From: Desulfuromonas sp.
GTDB taxonomy: Bacteria; Desulfobacterota; Desulfuromonadia; Desulfuromonadales; Trichloromonadaceae
Assembly (NCBI GenBank): GCA_030145265.1
Contig: JAQYWA010000098.1
Coordinates: 1 to 7,423 of the forward strand
Direction of reading: 5' to 3'
Length of the DNA stretch: 7,423 nt
Below are positions 1 to 6,582 of this stretch, piece by piece. The translations under genes and the position numbers were made by a program. The notes below the pieces were generated by a model. It was not told where the DNA came from. It worked only from the letters and a program-made list of their open reading frames with translations, and made no database searches. Within the stretch, counting starts at the first letter, position 1; every line of letters starts with the position of its first letter.

Positions 1-27
1 GGCTGGGATCTCTAAAAAATAGCCCCC

Positions 28-46
28 CGGCCGGCATTGCCGGCCG
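28..46 (+). terminator. GC-rich hairpin, possible terminator of an upstream gene
   Basis: An inverted repeat pairs 28-35 with 39-46 (CGGCCGGC against GCCGGCCG, 8 bp) around a 3-nt ATT loop. It is followed by TTTGTGT, a weak U-rich tail, and preceded by a run of six A residues. In-frame stops lie just upstream at 13-15 (TAA) and 20-22 (TAG), so an upstream + strand gene may end here, but too little sequence is present to call it. Read on the other strand, the hairpin is followed after a G-run by a T-run, so it could act in both directions. The poor T-tract keeps confidence moderate. Confidence 0.45.
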
Positions 47-64
47 TTTGTGTCAAGTAAGAGG

Positions 65-94
65 GTGCAAGCTGTGAAGCTTTTCTGTTATAGT
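65..94 (+). promoter_or_regulatory. Extended -10 promoter candidate for the TPR-copA unit
   Basis: TGTTATAGT at 86-94 matches an extended -10 element (TG, one base, then TATAGT, five of six to TATAAT). The best -35 candidate is GTGCAA at 65-70 with an 18-bp spacer, only three of six to consensus, so activity would depend on the extended -10. Transcription would start near 101, inside the left arm of the stem-loop at 95-124, giving a leader of about 43 nt before the TPR gene. This is inferred from motif matching only. Confidence 0.4.
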
Positions 95-130
95 AATATC
101 CCCCGGTTACGGCCGGGGGATATTTGCTTT
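95..130 (+). terminator. Perfect 12-bp stem-loop before the TPR gene (terminator-like)
   Basis: Positions 95-106 (AATATCCCCCGG) pair perfectly with 113-124 (CCGGGGGATATT) around a 6-nt loop, and TGCTTTT follows. This resembles an intrinsic terminator that would stop read-through from upstream, or an attenuator in the leader. It ends only 10 nt before the Shine-Dalgarno sequence of the next gene. A transcript starting at the predicted promoter just upstream would begin inside the left arm and form only the inner 6 bp of the stem. The structure is seen directly, but its role is inferred. Confidence 0.5.
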
Positions 131-143
131 TACCGGAGTGGTC

Positions 144-1400
144 ATGGACGAAGATTTTGATGATTTTGATGATTTTCTCGAAGAAGACCTGCGCAACGAA
201 CTGGAGCTGGCTCAGATAGCTCTCGATCGGGGGGAAAGCGAATCCGCCCTGAACCTTGCCGAGGAGTTCCTCGAAGACAACCCCCTCGACGTCGAGGCGA
301 TCAACATCTGCGCGGTTGCCGCATCTAACCTGGGAGACGATTCGAAGGCGATGGCCCTGTACCAGAAGGCGTTGCGATTCGACCCCCAAAACGGGGCCCT
401 GCACCATAATTACGGGGTGTTGCTTGAGCGGCTTGGCGATTATCACGAGGCCTTGGTTCATTTTAACCGTTGCCTTGAATTGCAGCCCGATTTCCCTGAG
501 GCTTACATCAATATTGGCAACACCCTCGACGAACTGGGGCGCACCGAAGAAGCGCTGCAGATGTACGACCAGGCGCTTCGCCGTGTTCCTGATGCTCCCG
601 ATGTCTATTTTAATCGGGGCTATGCCCTCAACCGTCTTGGTCGCTTTGAGCAAGCCATTGAAAGCTTTACTCAATCCCTGACTTTCGACCCCGGCGATGC
701 CGCCAGTCTCAACGGTCTGGGCTACGCCCTTTCCGGTCTTGGCCGCGAGGATGAGGCGATCGAAAAATACAATGCCGCCATTGCCCGTGATGCATCCGTC
801 CCGACCTATTTTTACAACCGGGCGCTGGCGCTGTCCCGGCTCGGCAAACCCGAGGCCGCGCTGCAGGATCTTGACGAGGCCTTGTCGCGGGATACCCTGT
901 TCCTCGATGCCTTCATCGAAAAGGGGAGCATTCTGATCGATCAGGGACGCCTCGATGAAGCGCTCCTGGTCTTCGACGACTCCCTGCGGATCGATCCCTT
1001 GAGCCCTGAACCGTCTTTTTACCGGGGGGTGATCCAGGAGCGCAAGGGGAATCTGCCGGAGGCGCTGGTCGCGCTCGAAGAAAGCCTGCGTCTCGATCCC
1101 ACTTCGGTGTACGCTCTGAACAACAAGGGGAATATCCTTATCGACCTCGGGCGATTGGACGAGGCGCTGCACTGTTTCGACCAGATTCTGGCCCATACCG
1201 ACAGCTATCCCCTGGCCCATTACAACCGTGCCTGCGTTTTCGCCATCCGCGGCAAGGTGCGCGAGGCGGTACACGCCCTCGGCCGGGCCGCGGCCCAGGA
1301 CGCCCATTTTCTTGAGGACGCCATGCAGGACTCCGATTTTGACCGGGTGCGCGATTCCCGCACCTTTCTCAAGCTGGTGGAGACATTGAAATCACGATGA
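144..1400 (+). CDS. TPR-repeat protein, 11 tandem tetratricopeptide repeats
   Basis: The 418-aa protein starts at ATG 144, preceded by GGAG (135-138) with a 5-nt spacer. An in-frame GTG at 138 overlaps that ribosome-binding site and is less likely. Residues 1-15 are very acidic, built on Asp and Phe. Residues 16-389 divide exactly into 11 consecutive 34-residue TPRs (16-49, 50-83, 84-117 and so on to 356-389) with no insertions. Typical TPR positions are visible, such as LGRxxEA near the helix turn and a frequent DP at the repeat end. Residues 390-418 (including [13 protein letters not shown]) look like the acidic/aromatic capping segment seen after many TPR arrays. There is no signal peptide or membrane segment, so a cytoplasmic protein-interaction scaffold is likely. 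The partner is unknown. The end overlaps copA by ATGA, which suggests translational coupling. Fold confidence is very high, but the specific role is not recognisable. Confidence 0.95.
   Translation: MDEDFDDFDDFLEEDLRNELELAQIALDRGESESALNLAEEFLEDNPLDVEAINICAVAASNLGDDSKAMALYQKALRFDPQNGALHHNYGVLLERLGDYHEALVHFNRCLELQPDFPEAYINIGNTLDELGRTEEALQMYDQALRRVPDAPDVYFNRGYALNRLGRFEQAIESFTQSLTFDPGDAASLNGLGYALSGLGREDEAIEKYNAAIARDASVPTYFYNRALALSRLGKPEAALQDLDEALSRDTLFLDAFIEKGSILIDQGRLDEALLVFDDSLRIDPLSPEPSFYRGVIQERKGNLPEALVALEESLRLDPTSVYALNNKGNILIDLGRLDEALHCFDQILAHTDSYPLAHYNRACVFAIRGKVREAVHALGRAAAQDAHFLEDAMQDSDFDRVRDSRTFLKLVETLKSR
153..176 (+). repeat. 9-nt tandem codon repeat encoding the acidic Asp/Phe N-terminus
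   Basis: GATTTTGAT occurs at 153-161 and 162-170 and continues as GATTTT at 171-176, giving 2.7 perfect in-frame copies. It encodes DFDDFDDF at residues 4-11 of the TPR protein. Because the unit is a multiple of three, copy-number change would lengthen or shorten the acidic tail without a frameshift. Confidence 0.6.
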
Positions 1401-3850
1401 ACGAGATCAGGGCGGATATTCCCGTCCTTGGCATGAAATGTCAGAAATGTGTGGCCAAGCTTACCGCCGCGCTTACCGCTCTGGCCGGGGTCGAATCGGT
1501 GGAGGTATCGCTGGATGAGCGCCGGGCGAGGGTGCTTTACGACCCCAGTTCCCTCGATCGCTATGCCTTGGCGGATGCGATCCGTCAAGCGGGTTTCACC
1601 GTGCCGGACGGCGAACCGGATGCGCCATTGCCTGAATCACCGGACGTTGTCGCGACACCTCTGCCTGAAGACGCTGAGCGAGCCCGGCTAACCCTCAGCC
1701 TCGGCGGCATGACCTGCGCCAACTGTGCCGCCACCATCGAGAAGGGGATTGCACGGATGGCGGGGGTCGCTTCCGCCACGGTCAACTTTGCCGCCGAAAA
1801 ACTAACCGTCGAATACGATGGTTCATCCCTGGCTGTGGATGATATCCGCAGCGCCGTTGAAAACCTGGGCTACCGGGCCTGGCGTGGGGATGCCGTCGAC
1901 CGGCAGGACGACGCCAGGACGCAGCTGTACTGGCTGATCGTTTCGGCGCTGTTGACCGCACCGATCATGCCGCTGATGTGGTGGATGCCCTTTGGCGAGG
2001 GAACCGGCCTGGTCAACGGACTGCTGGCGACCATGGTGCAGTTTTCAGCCGGACTAATTTTCTATCGCGGCGCTTATAAATCCCTGCGCAACCGGTCTGC
2101 CAACATGGATGTGCTGGTGGCGCTCGGCATCACCGCTGCCTATGGCTATTCAGTCCTGGCTCAGTTTAACCTGTTCGGTGTGTCCGGTCCGGTTTTTTTC
2201 GAAACCAGCGCCATGCTCATCACCTTTATCCGCTTCGGCAAGTGGCTCGAAGCCAGGGCCCGGGGCAAGGCCAGTCAGGCGCTGAAAAAGCTGCTGCACC
2301 TGCAGGCCGACCAGGCCGTGCTGGTGGTCGATGGGGTCGAGCAGGAAGTTCCGGCCAGCCGGGTCAAGCCGGGCGATACCGTGCTGGTGCGGCCGGGAGA
2401 AAAGATCCCGGTGGACGGTGAGGTGATCGAAGGACAGTCGGCGGTCGACGAGGCGATGGTGACCGGCGAGTCGGTGCCGGTTGAAAAAGAACCGGGGCAG
2501 ACGGTGACCGGGGCCACCATCAACCTGACCGGGCGCCTGTTGGTACGGGCCACCCGGGTCGGCGAAGCCACGGTGCTGGCCCAGATCGTACGCATGGTCG
2601 AGGAGGCGCAGACCGAAAAAGCGCCGATCCAGCGACTGGCCGACGCGGTTTCCAACGTCTTCGTTCCGGTGGTTGTGGCCATTGCTGTGGCGACCTTTTT
2701 TGCCTGGTACCTGGCCGCGGACGCAGGTTTTCTCTTCGCCTTCAAGATGGCTATCGCCGTGCTGGTGATCGCCTGCCCCTGTGCTCTCGGGCTGGCTACC
2801 CCGACCGCCATCATGGTCGGCAGCGCGGTCGGGTTGTCCGCCGGCATCCTGTTCAAGCGGGCCCCGGTTCTCGAACATATTTCCCGCTTGCAGGTGCTGC
2901 TGCTGGACAAGACCGGAACCCTCACCCGCGGCGAATTCACGGTGACCGACCTGGTATCCGTGACGCCCGATGGTGAGACGGATCTGTTGCGGCTGGCAGC
3001 GGCTGTCGAGGTTGCCAGCACCCATCCATTGGCCAGGGCGGTGGTGCGCCGGGCTGCGGAGGCGGGGATTGAACTGCCGGCTGTAAGCGAGGCCAGTGAA
3101 ACCAGCGGTTTCGGTCTGAGCTCGGTTGCCGATGGCAAGACGGTGTTGGCCGGTAGTCAGCGACTGATGGAACAGCAGAGGATTGCGGTCGGTGACCTGC
3201 AGCGGCGCTGCGATGATCTGGTTTCACAGGGCAAATCGCTGGTCTTCGTGGCGACTGATGGACAGTTGCTCGGCGTTCTGGCCCTGGCCGACACCCTCAA
3301 GGATTACGTGCCGGAAACTATCCAGCGGATTCGCGCGTTGGGGATTCAAACTGTGATGGTCACCGGCGACCGGTTGGCGGCGGCCCGGACCATCGCCGCC
3401 GAGGCCGGGATCGAGGAGGTTGAGGCCGAGGTGCTTCCCGGCGACAAACAGCAGGTCGTGCGTCGCTATCAGCAGCAAGGGCTTTTTGTCGGCATGGTCG
3501 GCGACGGTATCAACGACGCCCCGGCTCTGGCCGCTGCCGACATCGGCATTGCCATCGGCAGCGGCAGCGATGTGGCCAAGGAGACCGGCGACCTGATTTT
3601 GGTCAAGGGGGATATCCGCGATGTCGAGCGGGGCATCCGCCTGGGCCGCAAGACCCTGAGCAAGATCAAGCAGAACCTGTTCTGGGCCTTTTTCTACAAC
3701 GTGGTTGGCATCCCGGTGGCCGCCGGTCTGCTTTACCCGGCTTTCGGAATCGCCCTCAAACCAGAATATGCCGGGCTGGCAATGGCTTTTTCCAGCGTTT
3801 CGGTGGTGACCAATAGCCTGCTGCTTAATCGCTTTAAGGTGAAAGGCTGA
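1397..3850 (+). CDS. copA: Copper-exporting P1B-type ATPase (CopA)
   Basis: This 817-aa inner-membrane heavy-metal ATPase exports Cu(I) from the cytoplasm using ATP. Two N-terminal HMA domains carry GMKCQKC (Cys15, Cys18) and GMTCANC (Cys107, Cys110). Membrane segments lie near 178-196, 203-223, 237-258 and 265-282. The actuator domain has TGES at 356-359. Segments 5-6 (about 418-470) contain the CPC metal site (460-462). The phosphorylation motif is DKTGT (Asp504), followed by the nucleotide-domain HP (543-544), TGD (656-658) and GDGIND (702-707). The last two helices (about 759-780 and 788-810) contain YN at 767-768 and MxxSS at 796-800. Together with CPC, these are the Cu(I)-specific P1B-1 signature. 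Length and domain order are complete. The start overlaps the TPR gene stop (ATGA). The nearest GGAG (1379-1382) is 14 nt away, so coupling to upstream translation is likely. No CueR/CsoR-type regulator or separate copper chaperone gene is present here. Confidence 0.97.
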   Translation: MNEIRADIPVLGMKCQKCVAKLTAALTALAGVESVEVSLDERRARVLYDPSSLDRYALADAIRQAGFTVPDGEPDAPLPESPDVVATPLPEDAERARLTLSLGGMTCANCAATIEKGIARMAGVASATVNFAAEKLTVEYDGSSLAVDDIRSAVENLGYRAWRGDAVDRQDDARTQLYWLIVSALLTAPIMPLMWWMPFGEGTGLVNGLLATMVQFSAGLIFYRGAYKSLRNRSANMDVLVALGITAAYGYSVLAQFNLFGVSGPVFFETSAMLITFIRFGKWLEARARGKASQALKKLLHLQADQAVLVVDGVEQEVPASRVKPGDTVLVRPGEKIPVDGEVIEGQSAVDEAMVTGESVPVEKEPGQTVTGATINLTGRLLVRATRVGEATVLAQIVRMVEEAQTEKAPIQRLADAVSNVFVPVVVAIAVATFFAWYLAADAGFLFAFKMAIAVLVIACPCALGLATPTAIMVGSAVGLSAGILFKRAPVLEHISRLQVLLLDKTGTLTRGEFTVTDLVSVTPDGETDLLRLAAAVEVASTHPLARAVVRRAAEAGIELPAVSEASETSGFGLSSVADGKTVLAGSQRLMEQQRIAVGDLQRRCDDLVSQGKSLVFVATDGQLLGVLALADTLKDYVPETIQRIRALGIQTVMVTGDRLAAARTIAAEAGIEEVEAEVLPGDKQQVVRRYQQQGLFVGMVGDGINDAPALAAADIGIAIGSGSDVAKETGDLILVKGDIRDVERGIRLGRKTLSKIKQNLFWAFFYNVVGIPVAAGLLYPAFGIALKPEYAGLAMAFSSVSVVTNSLLLNRFKVKG

Positions 3851-3913
3851 AGGAAGAAGGAAGAAGGAAGAAGGAAGAAGGAAGAAGGAAGAAGGAAGAA
3901 GGAAGAAGGAAGA
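3851..3913 (+). repeat. Heptanucleotide microsatellite (AGGAAGA)x9
   Basis: Nine perfect head-to-tail copies of AGGAAGA fill 63 bp starting at the first base after the copA stop codon. The tract is pure purine on the + strand and mirror-symmetric (AGGAAGAAGGA reads the same backwards), a composition able in principle to form triplex (H-) DNA. Each unit contains AGGA, a Shine-Dalgarno-like core. A distinct conventional ribosome-binding site (GAGGGAG, 3916-3922) follows. Short tandem repeats of this kind mutate by slipped-strand mispairing, so copy number may vary between isolates. Confidence 0.97.
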
Positions 3914-3915
3914 CA

Positions 3916-3922
3916 GAGGGAG
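3916..3922 (+). promoter_or_regulatory. Ribosome-binding site fixing the start at 3929
   Basis: GAGGGAG lies 6 nt before ATG 3929 and is a strong Shine-Dalgarno match. It favours this ATG over the adjacent in-frame TTG at 3926 and lies just outside the heptamer array, separated from it by two bases. Confidence 0.75.
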
Positions 3923-3928
3923 TTTTTG

Positions 3929-4396
3929 ATGTCTCGTCCCGCGATCATCGGTGTGATTGGTGCCGGTTGTGTCAGCGAGGCCGGTTATGCCGCCGCCCTT
4001 GAGGTGGGCCGTTTGTTGGCCGGTCGAGGAGCGACTCTGGTCTGTGGCGGCCTTGGCGGCGTCATGGAAGCGGCCTGCCGCGGTTGCAGCGAAGCTGGCG
4101 GAATGACGGTCGGCATTCTCCCCGGTGCCACGGCGGAGCAGGCCAATCCCTGGGTCGGCCTGCCCATCGTGACCAACATGGGACATGCCCGCAACGTCAT
4201 CATTGCCCAGACCGCCCAGGCGCTGATCGCCGTCGAGGGGGAGTACGGCACCCTTTCGGAAATCGCTGTCGCGCTTAAACTGGGGAAACCGGTGGTTTCG
4301 CTGCAAAGCTGGCCAGAAGTCCCCGGAATCGTTTCGGCCGATACCCCCGAGCAAGCGGTGGCTGCCGCTTTTTCTTTGCTGCTGCAGAAGGGATAA
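3929..4396 (+). CDS. TIGR00725-family / LOG-like Rossmann-fold protein
   Basis: The 155-aa product has the layout of the SLOG/LOG-like superfamily (once labelled lysine decarboxylase-like): a nucleotide-binding beta strand at 4-11 (PAIIGVIG), CGGLGGVMEAACRG at 39-52, GHARN at 85-89 and VEGEYGTLSE at 102-111. LOG phosphoribohydrolases have a PGGxGTxxE motif and an upstream HxRK arginine. Here Arg88 and Glu111 align with those catalytic positions, but PGG is replaced by EGE, which fits the uncharacterised TIGR00725 branch better than true LOG. It is probably a cytoplasmic nucleotide-binding protein; substrate and reaction are unknown. It lies 78 bp after copA across the heptamer repeat, and 7 bp before the DHH gene, with which it is probably cotranscribed. 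No signal peptide or membrane helix is seen. Family assignment is fairly secure, function is not. Confidence 0.88.
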   Translation: MSRPAIIGVIGAGCVSEAGYAAALEVGRLLAGRGATLVCGGLGGVMEAACRGCSEAGGMTVGILPGATAEQANPWVGLPIVTNMGHARNVIIAQTAQALIAVEGEYGTLSEIAVALKLGKPVVSLQSWPEVPGIVSADTPEQAVAAAFSLLLQKG

Positions 4397-4403
4397 CCTG
4401 TTC

Positions 4404-5435
4404 ATGTCCATTGATCTGACGCGCTCCAGGGAATTCTCCGGCCAGTTCATCGAGTGGGTGCGGGGCAAGGGGAATATCCTGATCGTTGCCCACGACAACC
4501 CCGATCCCGATTCGCTGGCTGCGGCCATGGCTCTCAAGCATCTGATCCTGATCAAAACCGGCCAGCAGGCTACGGTGACCTTCGGCGGCATCATCGGTCG
4601 GGGCGAAAACAAGATGATGGTGCAGAAACTGGAGATCCATGCCGAGCCGATCGAGAGCCTCGATCTCGACCGCTTCCAGGTGGTCTGCATGGTCGATACC
4701 CAGCCGGGAATCGGCAATAATTCATTTCCCGCTGATCGCCCGGTACACCTGGTCATCGATCATCATCCGGCCTGGGGCGTCTGCGTCAATTGCCAGTGGG
4801 TCGACATCCGCGACACCTACGGGGCTTCGGCGAGCATCCTGTTCGAGTACCTGCTGGCCCAGAATGTCACCATCAACACCAAGCTGGCGACCATCCTCTT
4901 TTATGCGATCAAGTCGGAAACCCAGGATCTTGGCCGCGAATGGTGCAAGGCCGATCGCGAAGCTTATCTGCACCTGGTGCCCCTGGCGAACAACCGGATC
5001 CTGTTTGACATTACCCACCCCGAAGTGCCCCGCGAGTATTTTGTTTCGTACAGTCGGGCCATCCGCAATGCCCGGACTTACGGTGATGTGCTGGTGTTTA
5101 ACCTGTTCTCCATCGATAATCCGGACATGGTTGCCGAGATGACGGACTTTCTGCTGCGAGCCGATGGCATCACTGCCGCGCTGGGCATTGGGTATTACCA
5201 GGAGATGGGGATTCTCTCCTTTCGCACGCTGTCGCATGATCTTAAATCGGGGGAGCTGATGAAAATGGTCGTTGGCGATCTTGGTACGGCAGGTGGCCAC
5301 GGCATGATCGCTGGCGGACAGATTCGGCCGATGAGCGATGAGTCGGCCGTGCAGAAAGAGCTGGAAAATACCCTGACGCGCCGCCTGCTCGAACATCTCG
5401 GCCGCAAAAAGGTAAGCGGGCGCAAGCTGGTTTAA
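4404..5435 (+). CDS. DHH-family phosphoesterase (NrnA/RecJ-like superfamily)
   Basis: The 343-aa protein has the two-domain build of DHH/DHHA1 phosphoesterases, which use Mn2+ or Mg2+ to cleave phosphodiester bonds in short oligonucleotides, pAp or cyclic dinucleotides. Motif I is HDNPDPDS (30-37), the second metal Asp is in MVDTQPG (Asp98), and the namesake DHH is at 119-121, followed by DTYGASAS (137-144). The C-terminal DHHA1 domain contains the substrate-binding glycine motif GGHGMIAGG (297-305). The motif that usually reads TDT in NrnA-like proteins is SETQDLGR (171-178), with Glu172 at the Asp position. No membrane helix, PAS, GGDEF or CBS domain is present, which argues against a GdpP-type enzyme. 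The start codon follows the preceding gene by 7 nt. The likely ribosome-binding site AAGGGA (4388-4393) has a longish 10-nt spacer inside that gene, suggesting coupling. The exact substrate cannot be read from sequence. Confidence 0.92.
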   Translation: MSIDLTRSREFSGQFIEWVRGKGNILIVAHDNPDPDSLAAAMALKHLILIKTGQQATVTFGGIIGRGENKMMVQKLEIHAEPIESLDLDRFQVVCMVDTQPGIGNNSFPADRPVHLVIDHHPAWGVCVNCQWVDIRDTYGASASILFEYLLAQNVTINTKLATILFYAIKSETQDLGREWCKADREAYLHLVPLANNRILFDITHPEVPREYFVSYSRAIRNARTYGDVLVFNLFSIDNPDMVAEMTDFLLRADGITAALGIGYYQEMGILSFRTLSHDLKSGELMKMVVGDLGTAGGHGMIAGGQIRPMSDESAVQKELENTLTRRLLEHLGRKKVSGRKLV

Positions 5436-5454
5436 TGTACGCCTCATGGCTGCA

Positions 5455-5484
5455 TTGACAGAATCCGCACGTCTGGGGTATAAA
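5455..5484 (+). promoter_or_regulatory. Near-consensus sigma-70 promoter for amidase-rph-rdgB
   Basis: A perfect -35 hexamer TTGACA (5455-5460) is followed after 18 bp by TATAAA (5479-5484, five of six to TATAAT). The predicted transcription start near 5491 leaves a leader of about 18 nt before ATG 5509. It lies in the 73-bp gap after the DHH gene, where no terminator hairpin is visible, so read-through from upstream is also possible. The placement supports starting the amidase at 5509 rather than at the upstream in-frame ATG 5446, which lies before the -35 element. Confidence 0.72.
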
Positions 5485-5508
5485 CGTCGCTTTTCCATTG
5501 AGGTTTGC

Positions 5509-6582
5509 ATGTTGCGCTTTTTTATAATGTTTTTGCTTCTTTGTGCTTTGACTGTGCCGGCATCGGCGTCGGTGGAGCTGGCCTTGGGCAACAATGCTCC
5601 GGCCACCATCAGCGAGGTCTATTATCGCGAAGGCGTCTCTTTTCTGGCGATTGACGATGTGCTGCCGGCCTTCGGCCTGAGCGGCCGCTGGGACTCGGTT
5701 GCCCACGTCTACAAAATCACGACCCCTTACGGGACCGCTTCGATCTCCCCGGGAAGCCAGTATCTCAAAATGGGCGAGAGCTTCGTCCCGCTCAAGCACA
5801 TGCCCCGCTTCATCGATGGTCGTCTGCGGGTCGATGAAATCTTCGTCAGCGAACAGTTTCCCGCTCTCCTCGGGTATTCGGTCTATTACCGGAATCTCAA
5901 CCCCCATGCTCCGGATCCATCCGACGATGAATCTTCGCTGGACCGGTTCTTCTCCTTCCTGCTGCACAAGAAAGAAGTGACCAATGGTTCTGCCCTGCGC
6001 GGGGTGGTGATCGATCCCGGGCACGGCGGGCAGGAGCCGGGTTCCCTCGGCATCGGCGGGGTCAAGGAAAAGACGGTGGCCCTCGATGTTGCCCGCCGCC
6101 TCGAGAAACAGCTCAAGATGCAGCTCGGCATCCCGGTTTACCTGACTCGCGACAGTGACTATGCGCTCAGCCCTGCGCAGCGGCTGGAGCCGGCGACCCG
6201 CTCTGATGTCGATGTTCTGCTGCAGCTGCACGCTCAGGCTTCAACCCATGCTGAAACCTCCGGTATTTTCCTCTTTGTCCGTACCCAGGAAGAGTTCGAA
6301 GGTGGCGCGTTGCCTGCGGAGCAGGGGGCAAGCATGCAGCTTGCAAAAAGTTTGCAGCAATCCCTGCTGAAACAGGGGTTGCCGGTGCCAAAGATCGTCC
6401 CGGCTCCGCTGCTCCCACTCGGGCGCGGCAACCTGCCGACCGTGCTGGTTGAGATGGGATACCTGACCAATCAGGCCGATGTGGCCATGCTGACTCAACC
6501 CGAGGCGCGGAACCGACTGGTTCTGGCGCTGTATGACGGTTTGAAAACCTTTGCTGATGAACAGAAGGAGAAATTGCAGTGA
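5509..6582 (+). CDS. Secreted N-acetylmuramoyl-L-alanine amidase (Amidase_3 family)
   Basis: The enzyme is a periplasmic zinc hydrolase that cuts the bond between N-acetylmuramic acid and L-alanine of the peptidoglycan stem peptide. The start at ATG 5509 is supported by GAGG (5500-5503, 5-nt spacer), the promoter just upstream and an immediate Sec signal peptide (residues 1-20, probable cleavage after ASA at 18-20), giving 357 aa. Residues about 25-120 form a beta-rich region resembling copper-amine-oxidase N-terminal-like domains, which often act as wall-binding modules. The catalytic domain (about 163-352) shows VVIDPGHGG (His172), [10 protein letters not shown] (Glu187), LQLHAQAS (His241) and [10 protein letters not shown] (Glu315), matching the three zinc ligands and the catalytic Glu. 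The third-ligand motif usually reads SxHxN, and here the flanking Ser and Asn are absent. Cys12 in the signal peptide lacks a proper lipobox. The stop overlaps the rph start (GTGA). Confidence 0.93.
   Translation: MLRFFIMFLLLCALTVPASASVELALGNNAPATISEVYYREGVSFLAIDDVLPAFGLSGRWDSVAHVYKITTPYGTASISPGSQYLKMGESFVPLKHMPRFIDGRLRVDEIFVSEQFPALLGYSVYYRNLNPHAPDPSDDESSLDRFFSFLLHKKEVTNGSALRGVVIDPGHGGQEPGSLGIGGVKEKTVALDVARRLEKQLKMQLGIPVYLTRDSDYALSPAQRLEPATRSDVDVLLQLHAQASTHAETSGIFLFVRTQEEFEGGALPAEQGASMQLAKSLQQSLLKQGLPVPKIVPAPLLPLGRGNLPTVLVEMGYLTNQADVAMLTQPEARNRLVLALYDGLKTFADEQKEKLQ
6564..6570 (+). promoter_or_regulatory. Ribosome-binding site deciding the GTG start of rph
   Basis: GAAGGAG lies 8 nt before GTG 6579, an ideal Shine-Dalgarno sequence embedded in the last codons of the amidase gene. 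It justifies the GTG start, which overlaps the amidase TGA stop as GTGA. Confidence 0.8.

Noticed and set aside
1..22. C-terminal end of an upstream gene (stops at 13-15 or 20-22)
   Set aside because: Only a few codons are available and two frames end close together, so no gene can be assigned.
138..143. GTG 138 as the TPR gene start
   Set aside because: It overlaps the GGAG ribosome-binding site that is properly spaced for ATG 144.
12..1307. Long minus-strand open frame (431 codons) opposite the TPR gene
   Set aside because: It mirrors the codon structure of a very clear TPR gene, has no recognisable domain and no good ribosome-binding site. High-GC coding sequence often leaves the opposite strand open.
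2150..3138. Minus-strand open frames opposite copA
   Set aside because: Low-complexity, arginine/serine/proline-rich translations without motifs; copA on the + strand is complete and unambiguous.
3851..3913. CRISPR array or integration site
   Set aside because: The units are 7 bp with no spacers, and no cas gene, integrase or tRNA is nearby; this is a simple tandem microsatellite.
3224..4756. Minus-strand open frame (510 codons) containing repeated LPSSFFL peptides
   Set aside because: The peptide repeat is only the translated reverse complement of the AGGAAGA array, and the frame spans opposite parts of copA, the LOG-like gene and the DHH gene, all of which carry clear family motifs.
5446..5508. 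Longer amidase N-terminus starting at ATG 5446
   Set aside because: It would start before the -35 element, has no good ribosome-binding site and would bury the signal peptide 21 residues inside the protein.
5533..5544. Lipobox (lipoprotein signal) around Cys12 of the amidase
   Set aside because: The residues before Cys are LLL, without the small residue needed at -1, and a normal ASA cleavage site follows.
5242..6231. Minus-strand open frame spanning the DHH end, the promoter gap and the amidase
   Set aside because: It crosses two real genes and a strong forward promoter and shows no domain signature.
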